Assembly (NCBI GenBank): GCA_013204555.1
Contig: JABMNO010000033.1
Location: 1-64,000 of the forward strand
DNA: 64,000 bases
Direction: 5' to 3'
Source: Chloroflexota bacterium
Lineage (GTDB): Bacteria > Chloroflexota > Dehalococcoidia > Lucifugimonadales > Lucifugimonadaceae
A program made the position numbers and the translations under genes. Numbering within the stretch: the first letter of the stretch is position 1; the number at the start of each line of letters is the position of its first letter. Of the stretch, positions 25,490 through 33,536 are shown one piece after another. The notes below the pieces were generated by a model. The model searched no databases, had not been told where the DNA came from, and worked only from the letters and a program-made list of their open reading frames with translations.

Positions 25490-26287
25490 CTACTTCCCCC
25501 CGCCAAGCTCTTCGCCTCTATCGTAGGCAGCTTTTATCGCTTTCATCACAGTCGCCTTGAACTTTCCTTCTTCGAGTGCCATTAGTGCGGCGGCTGTGGT
25601 CCCACCAGGTGACGTGACCATTGCTGCCAACTCACCGGGATGTTTGCCTGATTCACGAGTGAGAGCAGCGCTTCCCATCATGGTCTGCAGCACGAGTTTT
25701 CGGGCCAGATCGGCAGGCATGCCCAGCAGCACCCCTCCCTCAACCATGGCGTCAATCATTCTAAATACATAAGCCGGACCACTGGCGCTCACCGCCGTCG
25801 CCATGTCCACGTACTTCTCTTCCTGTACGAAGACTTCCTCGCCAAAGGAGCCAAGTGCATTGCCTACAAACTCTCGCACTGAGTCAGGCACGTCTGGGGA
25901 CGCCGTCCACACGGACATGCCCTGACCGATCTGCGCCGGCGTATTCGGCATCACACGAATTAGCCTCTTGTGGTTCAAGCGAAGGCCAATGGAGTGCATT
26001 TTCACGCCGGCGAGAATCGATAGCACTGTTTGGTCTGCGCTGATCTTCCCTTTGAGGGACTCAGCCAAGCGATCAAGCTGCTGGGGTTTGATGGCGAGAG
26101 CGACGATATCCGCACCGCTGATCGCATCGAGATTATCGGCCACAGCATTGATTCCGGCCGCGGCCAACGCATCCCGTCGAGCAGCGACGGGCTCTCCGAC
26201 GGTTATTTCGGCGTCTAGACCAGCGTTATTGATTCCTGATATGAGCGCTTCGGCCATGACGCCGCCGCCCACAAAACCCAGTTTCAT
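25490..26287 (-). CDS. proC: Pyrroline-5-carboxylate reductase
   Basis: A 265-residue NAD(P)H-dependent enzyme for the last step of proline synthesis. The Rossmann motif is GFVGGGVMAEALISG. The family signatures ASGPAYVF and the C-terminal SGKHPGELAAMVTSPGGTT loop are present. The length is normal. The leader contains a terminator-like hairpin (26318-26345), so expression may be attenuated. It precedes a yggT gene by six bases, a frequent arrangement. Confidence 0.95.
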   Translation of the reverse strand: MKLGFVGGGVMAEALISGINNAGLDAEITVGEPVAARRDALAAAGINAVADNLDAISGADIVALAIKPQQLDRLAESLKGKISADQTVLSILAGVKMHSIGLRLNHKRLIRVMPNTPAQIGQGMSVWTASPDVPDSVREFVGNALGSFGEEVFVQEEKYVDMATAVSASGPAYVFRMIDAMVEGGVLLGMPADLARKLVLQTMMGSAALTRESGKHPGELAAMVTSPGGTTAAALMALEEGKFKATVMKAIKAAYDRGEELGGGK

Positions 26288-26317
26288 TCGAAGTTGTCCA
26301 TTGGGAGGTAGGTGAAT

Positions 26318-26345
26318 AAAAACCGGCGCTGAGTTACCTCAGCGC
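26318..26345 (-). terminator. Terminator-like hairpin in the proC leader
   Basis: GCGCTGAG/CTCAGCGC (8 bp, loop of four bases) is followed on the minus strand by CCG and T5. It sits about 30-60 bases before the proC start. The nearest upstream minus-strand gene (pdxA) ends 570 bases away, so this is either leader attenuation or a stop for read-through antisense to the small membrane gene. Confidence 0.6.
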
Positions 26346-26522
26346 TTGAGTGAATTATAGGGCAGGGAGGTTGGATGAATCCCGAACGAATCCTCAACGG
26401 ATTTGATTCAGTAGATCGGAACCGTCAATTGGGGGTCTGGTAAATTGCTCTTGTTGAGACCACTTCGTGGTGTCAGTTCGTAGTTACTCAAGAACTGAGC
26501 GCCCTTTACGGATCGCACAAGC

Positions 26523-26891
26523 GTGGACGAACCGATCATTCAGGCATATTTCACACAGGCCGCAGAAACTCCGATAGGAATTTTCTTGATTTTCTTCGGC
26601 TCGGCCTGGTTTTTATTTGGCTTTGCAGGGAGAGGGCCAGATGGACAATCACGTATGAACGAGTTCCACATGAAGCGCCGCACACCCCAATTTCCGTACG
26701 GACGGAAGGGGCCATTCAAGTACGCATCGCACTGGCTCACATACAAAAGCCGTGGAAATATCGAGGTCGATCTGTCGGAAGAACCATCAGACGATTGGAT
26801 GTCCGGGGCCTGTGGCATCGCTCAGATGTTGATAGGGGTGATTTTTATTGTGATCGGAATAGTGGTCACCATCGTCACATTGATCCGTTGA
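26523..26891 (+). CDS. Small two-helix membrane protein, unknown
   Basis: A 122-residue protein starting at GTG 26523. It has one membrane helix at about residues 16-35 and a second at the C-terminus (IAQMLIGVIFIVIGIVVTIVTLI). Between them is a basic, aromatic soluble loop of about 65 residues. No family is recognised. It sits alone between divergent proC and convergent pdxA. The first 230 bases upstream contain small hairpins (for example ACCAC/GTGGT near 26459-26471) but no motif I can name. Confidence 0.6.
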   Translation: MDEPIIQAYFTQAAETPIGIFLIFFGSAWFLFGFAGRGPDGQSRMNEFHMKRRTPQFPYGRKGPFKYASHWLTYKSRGNIEVDLSEEPSDDWMSGACGIAQMLIGVIFIVIGIVVTIVTLIR

Positions 26892-26922
26892 GTCGCGACC
26901 AGCCGCCCTTGTGTGGATAAGT

Positions 26923-27933
26923 TCACGCTGAAAGCGATGCCCCGGAAGCAAGCGCCGCGGCGACTTTGATCGCCTCGATCATGCTGGTCTCATCAGCAAT
27001 CCACTTCCCGGTGATATCAAACGCCGTGCCGTGATCAACAGACGTTCGTAACCACGGTATGCCCAGGTTTACAGAGATGCTCTCTTCAAAGCCGTGAACC
27101 TTGATTGGGATGTGACCCTGATCGTGATACATCACTACCACTACGTCGTACCGACCGCCGATGGCCTGATTGAAGACTGAGTCGGCAGGTATCGGGCCAA
27201 ACGCTGTTATGCCTTCGGCTTTTGCGGCCTCCACCGCGGGGCTTATCTCCTCTGCCTCCTCTGAACCGATCAGGCCATTGTCAGATCCGTGCGGGTTCAA
27301 AGCGGCTACTGCAATCCGCGGCGGGTCGAATCCCCAGTCACGGAAGTGCTTCTCAGTGAGCCGGACAGCCATGAGCACGTTCTCGGTCGTTACGTAGTCG
27401 ACCGCGTCCCGGAGAGGCTTGTGCGTACTGAGGTGCATGCAGCGCAGTGAGCCGGACACAAGCATCGTCGCAACGTAATCGGAGCCGCTCAATCGTTTGA
27501 ATACTTCCTGGTGGCCCAGGTCTGGCATCTCTGCCATCTTCCATGACTCTTTATTGATGGGCGCCGTCACCATCGCATCGATAGCGCCGGATCGGGCAAG
27601 GGTCGCTGCCGTCTCAACCCACTGATGGGACGCTACGCCGCTGAGAACGGAATGCTCTCCGAGAGGGAAGCTCTCGGTCTCATAGCCATCGGTGTTGAGG
27701 ATCTCAACGTTCATGTGGGAGCCGACGACATCCTCGTGACTGCTCACGGTTGTCATCTTCAGACCCGACGGCAAATGCGATGTGACATGCTCGGTTGCTT
27801 TCAGCGAGCCAACCACGAATGGCCTACACCAATCGTAAACCTCGGGTCGTGATGTCAGCGCTTTCAGTACTACCTCGGGCCCAATGCCTGAGGGGTCACC
27901 CATGGTGATAGCGATTTTTGGTTTGGTTGTCAT
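26923..27933 (-). CDS. pdxA: 4-hydroxythreonine-4-phosphate dehydrogenase family
   Basis: A 336-residue enzyme of the PdxA family. It shows the N-terminal GDPSGIGPEVVLKA signature, the TAPINKE segment, and the metal-binding HQEVF and MYHDQGHIP histidines. In vitamin B6 synthesis it oxidises 4-phosphohydroxythreonine. Related PdxA2 enzymes act in sugar-acid catabolism, and an enolase-superfamily gene is divergent nearby, so either role is possible. A palindromic repeat lies just upstream. Confidence 0.88.
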   Translation of the reverse strand: MTTKPKIAITMGDPSGIGPEVVLKALTSRPEVYDWCRPFVVGSLKATEHVTSHLPSGLKMTTVSSHEDVVGSHMNVEILNTDGYETESFPLGEHSVLSGVASHQWVETAATLARSGAIDAMVTAPINKESWKMAEMPDLGHQEVFKRLSGSDYVATMLVSGSLRCMHLSTHKPLRDAVDYVTTENVLMAVRLTEKHFRDWGFDPPRIAVAALNPHGSDNGLIGSEEAEEISPAVEAAKAEGITAFGPIPADSVFNQAIGGRYDVVVVMYHDQGHIPIKVHGFEESISVNLGIPWLRTSVDHGTAFDITGKWIADETSMIEAIKVAAALASGASLSA

Positions 27934-27973
27934 GTATGTCTCTCAGCCTGGACTACCGCCAGAGAGCACCCCC

Positions 27974-28104
27974 TTCGTCGTTCTGAGCGACGGAGGAGCG
28001 TGAGGATCTAATCCTCAACGGTGGTTCGCATGTGACGATGCATCGCCAAATCGTGGGGATGAGATCCTCACGTCGGTCGCGGAGCCTCTCTCCTCAGGAA
28101 GACG
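27974..28104. repeat. Long imperfect palindromic intergenic repeat
   Basis: The left part (27974-28014) carries CGTCGTTCTGAGCGACGG and a small TGAGGAT/ATCCTCA palindrome. The right part (28054-28104) carries the complementary GATGAGATCCTCACG and, on the other strand, CGTCTTCCTGAGGAGAG. It matches the style of the TTCTGAGCGAAGCG palindromes spread through many uncultured bacterial genomes. The whole 27934-28257 gap holds no gene. Confidence 0.6.
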
Positions 28105-28257
28105 GATTGGCCGGGGTCGCGTACCGAGCTATTTGGTCGATGAAACGAATTGTCGTGTTATGGAATTGAACTGGTGTCATCATACTAGCGGCTCGTCGGC
28201 GGGAGTAACATGCGCCCTCAATCGTCTCTGTCTTGGCCTATCACCGCGAGGTACGCA

Positions 28258-29433
28258 ATGAAAATCACCGATATCCGAGCTCGACTTGTCAAAGCCCAGG
28301 CGGGGCGCACCTGGGTATTTGTTGAGATTGACACTGACGAAGGCATCACCGGAGTGGGTGAGGCCACAAACTCCGGCGGTGGTGGTGCGATCATGGTGGC
28401 CAGAGCAATTGAAGTGCTTCGCAATGATTTGCCCGGCACAGACTTCTCTGAAGGCCTGATTGGGCAAGACCCCAGCCACATTGAGCGAATCTGGCAGCAG
28501 GTGTATCGAAGATTCGGGGCACTGGGCAGCCGAGGATTCCCCACGGCAGTTCTCTCAGGCATCGATGCGGCGCTCTGGGACATCAAAGGCAAAGCGCTGG
28601 GCAAGCCGGTCTACGATCTTTTGGGTGGACCGCTACGAGAGTCGATTCCGCTCTACACCCACGTTGCACACCCGGACGACCCGGTCGCTGCTGCAAAGCA
28701 TGCCCGGCAACTGGTGGATGAGGGCTATGTTGCGCTCAAGACGGACCCGTACTCCGCAGAAATGGGGAGTCAGCACCGTCGATATCTCTCAGGACAAATA
28801 TCTGCCGCCGGCGCTCAGATGGGCCTGGACGTGATGACCGCCATTCGTGAAGAGGTTGGACCAGATATCCAATTGATGATCGATGCCCACGGAAACTTCG
28901 ATGTGCCCACTGCAATAGACATGATCAATCGAATGGAGCCGATCAACCTGATGTGGTTCGAAGAGCCGTGTCAGCCGGAGAGCCTGGACGCGCTCAAGCA
29001 GGTGCGCGAACACACAAGCACTCCACTCTGCGTTGGCGAGCGCAAGTACACGCGGTTCGACTTTCTGCCAATACTGCAGGAGCGCGTGGTGAACTTCATC
29101 ATGCCGGACATCTGCTGGACCGGCGGGATTAGCGAGACGCGCAAGATCGCGATATTGGCCGAGACCTTCTACATTCCGATCAGCCCGCACGATGCGAGCG
29201 GGCCGTTGAACGTGATTGAAGGCGCACACGTGATGATGAGCACTCCGAACATCTATCGGCTGGAGTTTGGACGCGCAGCGCTGGAGGGCTACAACAATTG
29301 CCTCACGGAGCCGCTGGACGTTCGTGACGGCAACCTGTATCTGTCAGACAAGCCCGGCCTGGGCTATGACCTGGATATCGATTTCATTGAGGCGCATCCT
29401 GATCCGGCCTGGGTGGCGCTGGGCGGCGGTTAG
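28258..29433 (+). CDS. Enolase-superfamily dehydratase (mandelate racemase/muconate lactonizing group)
   Basis: A 391-residue TIM-barrel enzyme that would abstract the proton alpha to a carboxylate. N-terminal capping domain: MKITDIRARLVKA...GITGVGEAT. Barrel: ALKTDP at the KxK-type position, metal ligands in LMIDAHGNFD, WFEEPC and VGERKY, and a histidine in ISPHDASGP. This fits the galactonate/sugar-acid dehydratase branch. ATG 28258 is chosen because GAGG lies six bases upstream; an earlier ATG at 28210 has no site. It forms one of two distant members of this superfamily in the window. Confidence 0.88.
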   Translation: MKITDIRARLVKAQAGRTWVFVEIDTDEGITGVGEATNSGGGGAIMVARAIEVLRNDLPGTDFSEGLIGQDPSHIERIWQQVYRRFGALGSRGFPTAVLSGIDAALWDIKGKALGKPVYDLLGGPLRESIPLYTHVAHPDDPVAAAKHARQLVDEGYVALKTDPYSAEMGSQHRRYLSGQISAAGAQMGLDVMTAIREEVGPDIQLMIDAHGNFDVPTAIDMINRMEPINLMWFEEPCQPESLDALKQVREHTSTPLCVGERKYTRFDFLPILQERVVNFIMPDICWTGGISETRKIAILAETFYIPISPHDASGPLNVIEGAHVMMSTPNIYRLEFGRAALEGYNNCLTEPLDVRDGNLYLSDKPGLGYDLDIDFIEAHPDPAWVALGGG

Positions 29434-29438
29434 GATTT

Positions 29439-29475
29439 ACCCCATCTCCCTGTGGGAGAGGGATGGGGTGAGGGC
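29439..29475. repeat. Left palindromic repeat of the DUF559 unit
   Basis: ACCCCATCTCCC and GGATGGGGT form an imperfect palindrome ending in GAGGGC. Read on the minus strand, it is nearly identical to the copy at 29908-29945, so the two copies are in inverted orientation around the DUF559 gene. Confidence 0.8.
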
Positions 29476-29488
29476 GCGTTACATCCAG

Positions 29489-29836
29489 TCAAATCGTCTC
29501 CAATACGCCCTCCAGATTCGTGAACACCTCATTGTTCCAGAATCGAAGTACACGCCAACCGTTGAGACGCAAGATATTAGTTCGCTCAGTGTCTTTGGCG
29601 GTCGCCTCGGAATGCTGACCACCGTCGAGTTCGATCGCGAGATTGGCATCGATGCACGCGAAGTCGACAATGTGACCGCCGATCCGAAATTGGCGGCGAA
29701 ATTTGGCGCCATCCAATCGACGACCTCTGATATGGCCCCACAGAAGGCTCTCAGCGCTTGTCTGATCCCTTCGCAAAGAGCGTGCGTTTTGAGTGAGGGT
29801 GGATGTTGGGGCGCTGATATGGCATCGTGCGCTCAC
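29489..29836 (-). CDS. DUF559 (Vsr-like) endonuclease-domain protein
   Basis: A 115-residue protein covering the whole DUF559 domain of the PD-(D/E)XK/Vsr-like nuclease superfamily. The diagnostic order is NARSLRRDQTSAESLLWGHI, FRRQFRIGGHIVDFACIDAN, LAIELDGGQH, then RLNGWRVLRFWNNEV. The acidic residues in VDF and ELDG and the QH pair are intact. The start is GTG 29836. Family members are often found singly between genes, and their function is unproven. It is enclosed by two inverted palindromic repeats within about 500 bp, with no other gene in the unit. Confidence 0.88.
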   Translation of the reverse strand: MSARCHISAPTSTLTQNARSLRRDQTSAESLLWGHIRGRRLDGAKFRRQFRIGGHIVDFACIDANLAIELDGGQHSEATAKDTERTNILRLNGWRVLRFWNNEVFTNLEGVLETI

Positions 29837-29907
29837 GATAACTCTTTGGGACGAGATATCTAACGAGGCGCTGGCAGGATTGATGGAATGTGCACCTGGT
29901 ACTCGTG

Positions 29908-29945
29908 CTCCCTCACCCTAACCCTCTCCCACTGGGAGAGGGGAT
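29908..29945. repeat. Right palindromic repeat of the DUF559 unit
   Basis: CTCCCTCACCCTAACCCTC followed by TCCCACTGGGAGAGGGGATA. It is the inverted counterpart of the repeat at 29439-29475 and contains its own small CTCTCCC/GGGAGAG hairpin. Repeats of this style occur in many unrelated bacterial genomes. Confidence 0.8.
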
Positions 29946-29961
29946 AAATCACAAGCCCAAA

Positions 29962-29993
29962 AAAACGGCCCCGGGCGAACCCGGGGCCGTTTT
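29962..29993. terminator. Bidirectional intrinsic terminator
   Basis: A perfect 14-bp stem (AAAACGGCCCCGGG and complement) with a CGAA loop and T4 on either strand. It serves the nrdJ 3' end (30025, minus) and blocks plus-strand read-through. Its sequence is close to the terminator at 1795-1825. Confidence 0.95.
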
Positions 29994-30024
29994 CAATCAA
30001 CAGCGGCTGCCAACGGGGAGGACG

Positions 30025-32562
30025 TTAGCATTTTGAATAGCCGCAGGAGTAGCACTTCTGGCAGCCTTCTTCAAACGCAAGACTTGGCTGTTCGCATTCT
30101 GGACAGGTGATCTGTCCAATGTTCATGATTCCTGATGTAGGGCTTGGCTCAGATCGGCTGATCTTGACCCGTGCTCCGCCAAGGTTTGGCTGAGCTTCTG
30201 GCATCGACATACCCAATTGGGCTATCGGTTCACGGGTTTCGAGCTGCCCGGATCCTCGGATCGGGTTCTTGAGGTGCTTGTCGAGGGCGATGGCCATTGC
30301 ATCTGGACCGGAACGGACGAGCACACCATCATCCCAAGTTGGGCAGCATGTGATTCCGCGTAGCGACTCTACGACTGAGTCAGGGTCGACGCCTGACCGC
30401 ATGGCCAGTGACGCCAGTCTGCCAATAGCCTCGTGCTGAGCAGCATCGCATCCTCCTGCCTTTCCAAGCGTGGAGAACATCTCAAACGGCCGTCCATCTT
30501 CGTTATCGGTCACGGTGATGTACATGTTGCCGTGACCAGTTCGGACTCTGCGAGTCACGCCGGTGAGTTCAGCGGGCCTGTCCCGCTCCGACATGTAGCC
30601 GGTGGTGATAACACTTTCAGCTTCTGCTGATTCGGATGAGGCGTCGGTTGTGCCCTTGGTCAGGACTTCCTTCTCGCGGCTTCCGGCACGGTAGACAGTG
30701 ATTCCCTTGCACTTCAGCTCCCAGGACATCATGTATGCCGTCTCAACGTCTTCCTGGGTAGCTTCGTTCGGGAAGTTGACGGTCTTTGAGATGCCTGCGT
30801 CAACACTCTCCTGGAACGCTGCCTGCATACGGACGTGGTACTCAGGTGAGATGTCAGATGAGACGTGGAACAGGTCTCGAACGTCTTCTGGCACATCTTC
30901 GCGGTCCTGCAAGGAGCCGCCGTCGGCGAGGAACTCCATCAGGTCTTCTGAGTAGAAGCCGCGCTCGTGGGCGACCGTCTCAAAGTTCTTGTTGACATAG
31001 AAGAGGGTCTGTCCATCCAGGATGTTCTGCTTGCGGTAGACCAGCGAGAAGATCGGCTCGATGCCGCTGGAGGCTCCGGCGATCATCGAGATTGTGCCGG
31101 TTGGCGCAACGGTGAGGCGGCAGGCGTTGCGGATTTCAGCGTCGCCGCGCTCCTGGCCGGGACTGCCTTCCCATGCCGGGAACGGGCCTCGCTTCGTTGC
31201 GAGATCAAGCGACTCTGCGTCAGCATTTTCCTGGATGAAGGCCATTACCTTGCGGCCAATGTCAACGCCTTCATCGGAATCGTACTTTATGCCCATCTTG
31301 ATCAGCATGTCAGCGAAGCCCATGACCCCAAGGCCCAGTTTGCGGGTCTTGCGCGTCATCTCTTCAATAGCAGGAACCGCGTACTGGTTTACGTCGATCA
31401 CGTTATCCAGCATGTGGGTGGTTGTTCGGGTTATTGCACCCAGACGGTCCCATTCAAGATCCGTTGCATCTTCAGTAACGAAGTGTGCCAGGTTGATGGA
31501 GCCAAGGTTGCATGATTCGTTCTCAAGCAACGGCTGCTCGCCACACGGATTGGTTGCTGTTATGCGTCCAAGGTGTAGCACCGGGCTGTTCCGGTTCACC
31601 TCGTCGAGGAAAATCATTCCCGGCTCGCCGTTCCGCCAGGCGCCGTAGACGATCTTTGAGAATACTTCCCGTGCGTCCAATCGGCCTGTTTCTACCGCGG
31701 TCGATGGGTCGTTAGGGTCGGACTGCGTTCGCAGCGGGTAGTCAGTTCCGTCCTTGACGGCTTGCATGAACTCATCGGAAGCGCCAACAGAAATGTTGAA
31801 GTTGTGAATATCACCCTCAACCTCTTTGCAGTCTATGAACTCCATGATGTCCGGGTGGTGTACGTCCATGACGGCCATGTTGGCGCCATCACGCTTTCCT
31901 CCCTGCGTTACAAGAGTGGAGACGGACGAAAGGTGACGCAACACCGCAATTGGCCCACAGGCCCTGCCGTGTGTCGTTGAGATGTGGGAGCCCTTTGGCC
32001 GGATCTCAGAGAGAGTGAATCCCGTGCCGCCACCAAACTTTTGGACCAACGCCGTGTCTTTGGCGGCGTCCATGATGCCTTCCATCGTGTCCTTCAGTGG
32101 AAGAACAAAGCATGCCGATAGAGTCCCCGCTCCCGTGCCCGCGTTCATAAGAGTAGGGGAGTTGGGAAGGTAGTCCAGGCTGGCCATAGTTTCGTAGAAC
32201 GCCTGAGCCGTCTGGGCTACTTCGGCGTCGGTTGCGCCATAAGCGCGGTCGGCTTCTGCGAGCGACTCACCGACGCGACGGAACATGCCCTCCGGGTCTT
32301 CAATGATGTTGTTGTTACCGTCCTTCTTGAGATAACGCTTCTCAAGAACAACCATGGCGTTATCGGTGATCTGTTCAGGTGTGAAATCTGTGGCAGGCAT
32401 GTCAGCCTCCTCAATGACTCCGAGCCCTCTGGCTATTGCTTCGACCTCGCCGTTGTTGGCGATCAGGCCCTGTGATCGCAGGGCGGCGAGGAGTTCCTTC
32501 GCTGACGTGGTTGTGTTAATGCTGGCGGAACTGTGGCCATTCTGTCGCTCGGTAGTCGTCAT
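30025..32562 (-). CDS. nrdJ: Vitamin B12-dependent (class II) ribonucleotide reductase
   Basis: An 845-residue adenosylcobalamin-dependent enzyme that reduces ribonucleotides for DNA synthesis, independent of oxygen. The active-site region includes NPCGEQPLLENESCNLGS, with the catalytic glutamate and cysteine. A TGHGNMYITV segment and a GITCCPTW cysteine pair lie in the C-terminal part. The protein ends with a four-cysteine zinc-like knot (CPEC...CQKCYSCGYSKC) used for re-reduction. It is 58 bases downstream of nrdR and should share its NrdR-controlled promoter. No cobalamin riboswitch is seen. Confidence 0.97.
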   Translation of the reverse strand: MTTTERQNGHSSASINTTTSAKELLAALRSQGLIANNGEVEAIARGLGVIEEADMPATDFTPEQITDNAMVVLEKRYLKKDGNNNIIEDPEGMFRRVGESLAEADRAYGATDAEVAQTAQAFYETMASLDYLPNSPTLMNAGTGAGTLSACFVLPLKDTMEGIMDAAKDTALVQKFGGGTGFTLSEIRPKGSHISTTHGRACGPIAVLRHLSSVSTLVTQGGKRDGANMAVMDVHHPDIMEFIDCKEVEGDIHNFNISVGASDEFMQAVKDGTDYPLRTQSDPNDPSTAVETGRLDAREVFSKIVYGAWRNGEPGMIFLDEVNRNSPVLHLGRITATNPCGEQPLLENESCNLGSINLAHFVTEDATDLEWDRLGAITRTTTHMLDNVIDVNQYAVPAIEEMTRKTRKLGLGVMGFADMLIKMGIKYDSDEGVDIGRKVMAFIQENADAESLDLATKRGPFPAWEGSPGQERGDAEIRNACRLTVAPTGTISMIAGASSGIEPIFSLVYRKQNILDGQTLFYVNKNFETVAHERGFYSEDLMEFLADGGSLQDREDVPEDVRDLFHVSSDISPEYHVRMQAAFQESVDAGISKTVNFPNEATQEDVETAYMMSWELKCKGITVYRAGSREKEVLTKGTTDASSESAEAESVITTGYMSERDRPAELTGVTRRVRTGHGNMYITVTDNEDGRPFEMFSTLGKAGGCDAAQHEAIGRLASLAMRSGVDPDSVVESLRGITCCPTWDDGVLVRSGPDAMAIALDKHLKNPIRGSGQLETREPIAQLGMSMPEAQPNLGGARVKISRSEPSPTSGIMNIGQITCPECEQPSLAFEEGCQKCYSCGYSKC

Positions 32563-32620
32563 ATTTTCTCTCTTTGTCCGTATCGGTATGTGAGGGGGAT
32601 GGGTTTGTTTACCGGTCTAT

Positions 32621-33181
32621 TTACTTTGGAGTCGCCGTCCTGCTTCGTCTTGTTGTGCGTTTGCGTCTTTCGGGGAGGCGGGGAACGTCATCCGGCAGGA
32701 GCGCCAACTGTGGCGATGGCTCCTTTGGGGATGTTTCTTCAGCTTGCAACGCCTCTGCCTCTTTCACAAACGTGTCGATGTCATCAAAATCTCGATACAC
32801 CGACGCAAATCGGATGTAGGCGACTCGATCTAGTACTCGTAGCCTCTCCATGACCATCTCGCCGAGGATCCGGCTTTCGACTTCGACTTTAGACAGGCGG
32901 TAGAGTTCGTTCTCTACATCCCTCGTTAGCTTCTCTAACGAACCTGTCTCAAGTGGCCGTTTCGCACATGCGATACGAACACTCTGGAAGAGCTTTCCTG
33001 CGTCAAACTCTTCCCGCCGACCGTCGCTTTTGGCGATGACCAGTGGAGCGGCATGAATCCGCTCGTAGGTAGTGAACCTGTGACGACACAACAGACACTC
33101 ACGCCGCCGCCTGACGCCGTCAGGCGACTCACGGGAGTCAATTACCTTGGATTCTGTGTGTTCACACTGTGGACAGTGCAC
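32621..33181 (-). CDS. nrdR: Transcriptional repressor NrdR
   Basis: A 186-residue regulator of ribonucleotide reductase genes. The N-terminal zinc ribbon is MHCPQCEHTESKVIDSR with CLLCRHRFTTYERI. The ATP-cone that binds dATP/ATP follows (LVIAKSDGRREEFDAGKLFQSV). An Arg/Lys/Pro-rich tail extends beyond the usual ~150 residues. The start is GTG 33181. It is immediately upstream of nrdJ, and two NrdR boxes lie in the promoter at 33239-33290, so it is autoregulated and controls nrdJ. Confidence 0.96.
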   Translation of the reverse strand: MHCPQCEHTESKVIDSRESPDGVRRRRECLLCRHRFTTYERIHAAPLVIAKSDGRREEFDAGKLFQSVRIACAKRPLETGSLEKLTRDVENELYRLSKVEVESRILGEMVMERLRVLDRVAYIRFASVYRDFDDIDTFVKEAEALQAEETSPKEPSPQLALLPDDVPRLPERRKRTTRRSRTATPK

Positions 33182-33238
33182 AACCCGCGCCTTGCTCTTG
33201 ATGCTTCAAGTTTTGCCCCCTGAAATCATCGAGTGCAA

Positions 33239-33290
33239 CCCCATATCTCGTGGAGTCACCAAACCATACCACTATCTGTAGTGTAATCAA
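33239..33290 (-). promoter_or_regulatory. nrdR-nrdJ promoter with two NrdR boxes
   Basis: On the minus strand, TTGATT (33285-33290) and TATGGT (33263-33268) are 16 bases apart and fit a sigma-70 promoter. Box 2, CACTATCTGTAGTG (33270-33283), lies in the spacer. Box 1, CCCCATATCTCGTG (33239-33252), lies just after the expected start site. The boxes are 31 bp apart start to start, the three-turn spacing known for NrdR pairs. Confidence 0.85.
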
Positions 33291-33536
33291 AGATTCTGTC
33301 GACACAAATTTCAATCACTTTTGAGTAGCAGTTTTCATACTGCGCCGCAGTTCAGATAACCATCCATTTCGTAAGCCGAATTCGGGGAGGAACCGCGACC
33401 GATTCGTCCGTATTTGAGTCCATCGGAAATGAACGCGGGATCGGCACTCAACTCGCGTCCATCAGCGATAAGGGCTGGCATGAAATATCCAACTACAGAA
33501 ATCGTTGGGATACTTGCTGGGGAAGACGAATTTCGT
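33291..33536. other. Gap with a 70-codon minus-strand frame of doubtful status
   Basis: A minus-strand open frame (33335-33547) begins inside the last codons of the enolase-family gene. It encodes a short protein ending in SAYEMDGYLNCGAV. It has no ribosome-binding site, family or clear coding signature. It may be chance or the remnant of a lost gene. Nothing else is seen in this gap apart from the nrdR promoter to its left. Confidence 0.3.

Noticed and set aside
29267-29863. Plus-strand frame of about 198 codons running through the DUF559 unit
   Set aside because: It overlaps the end of the enolase-family gene in another frame and is antisense to the conserved DUF559 gene.
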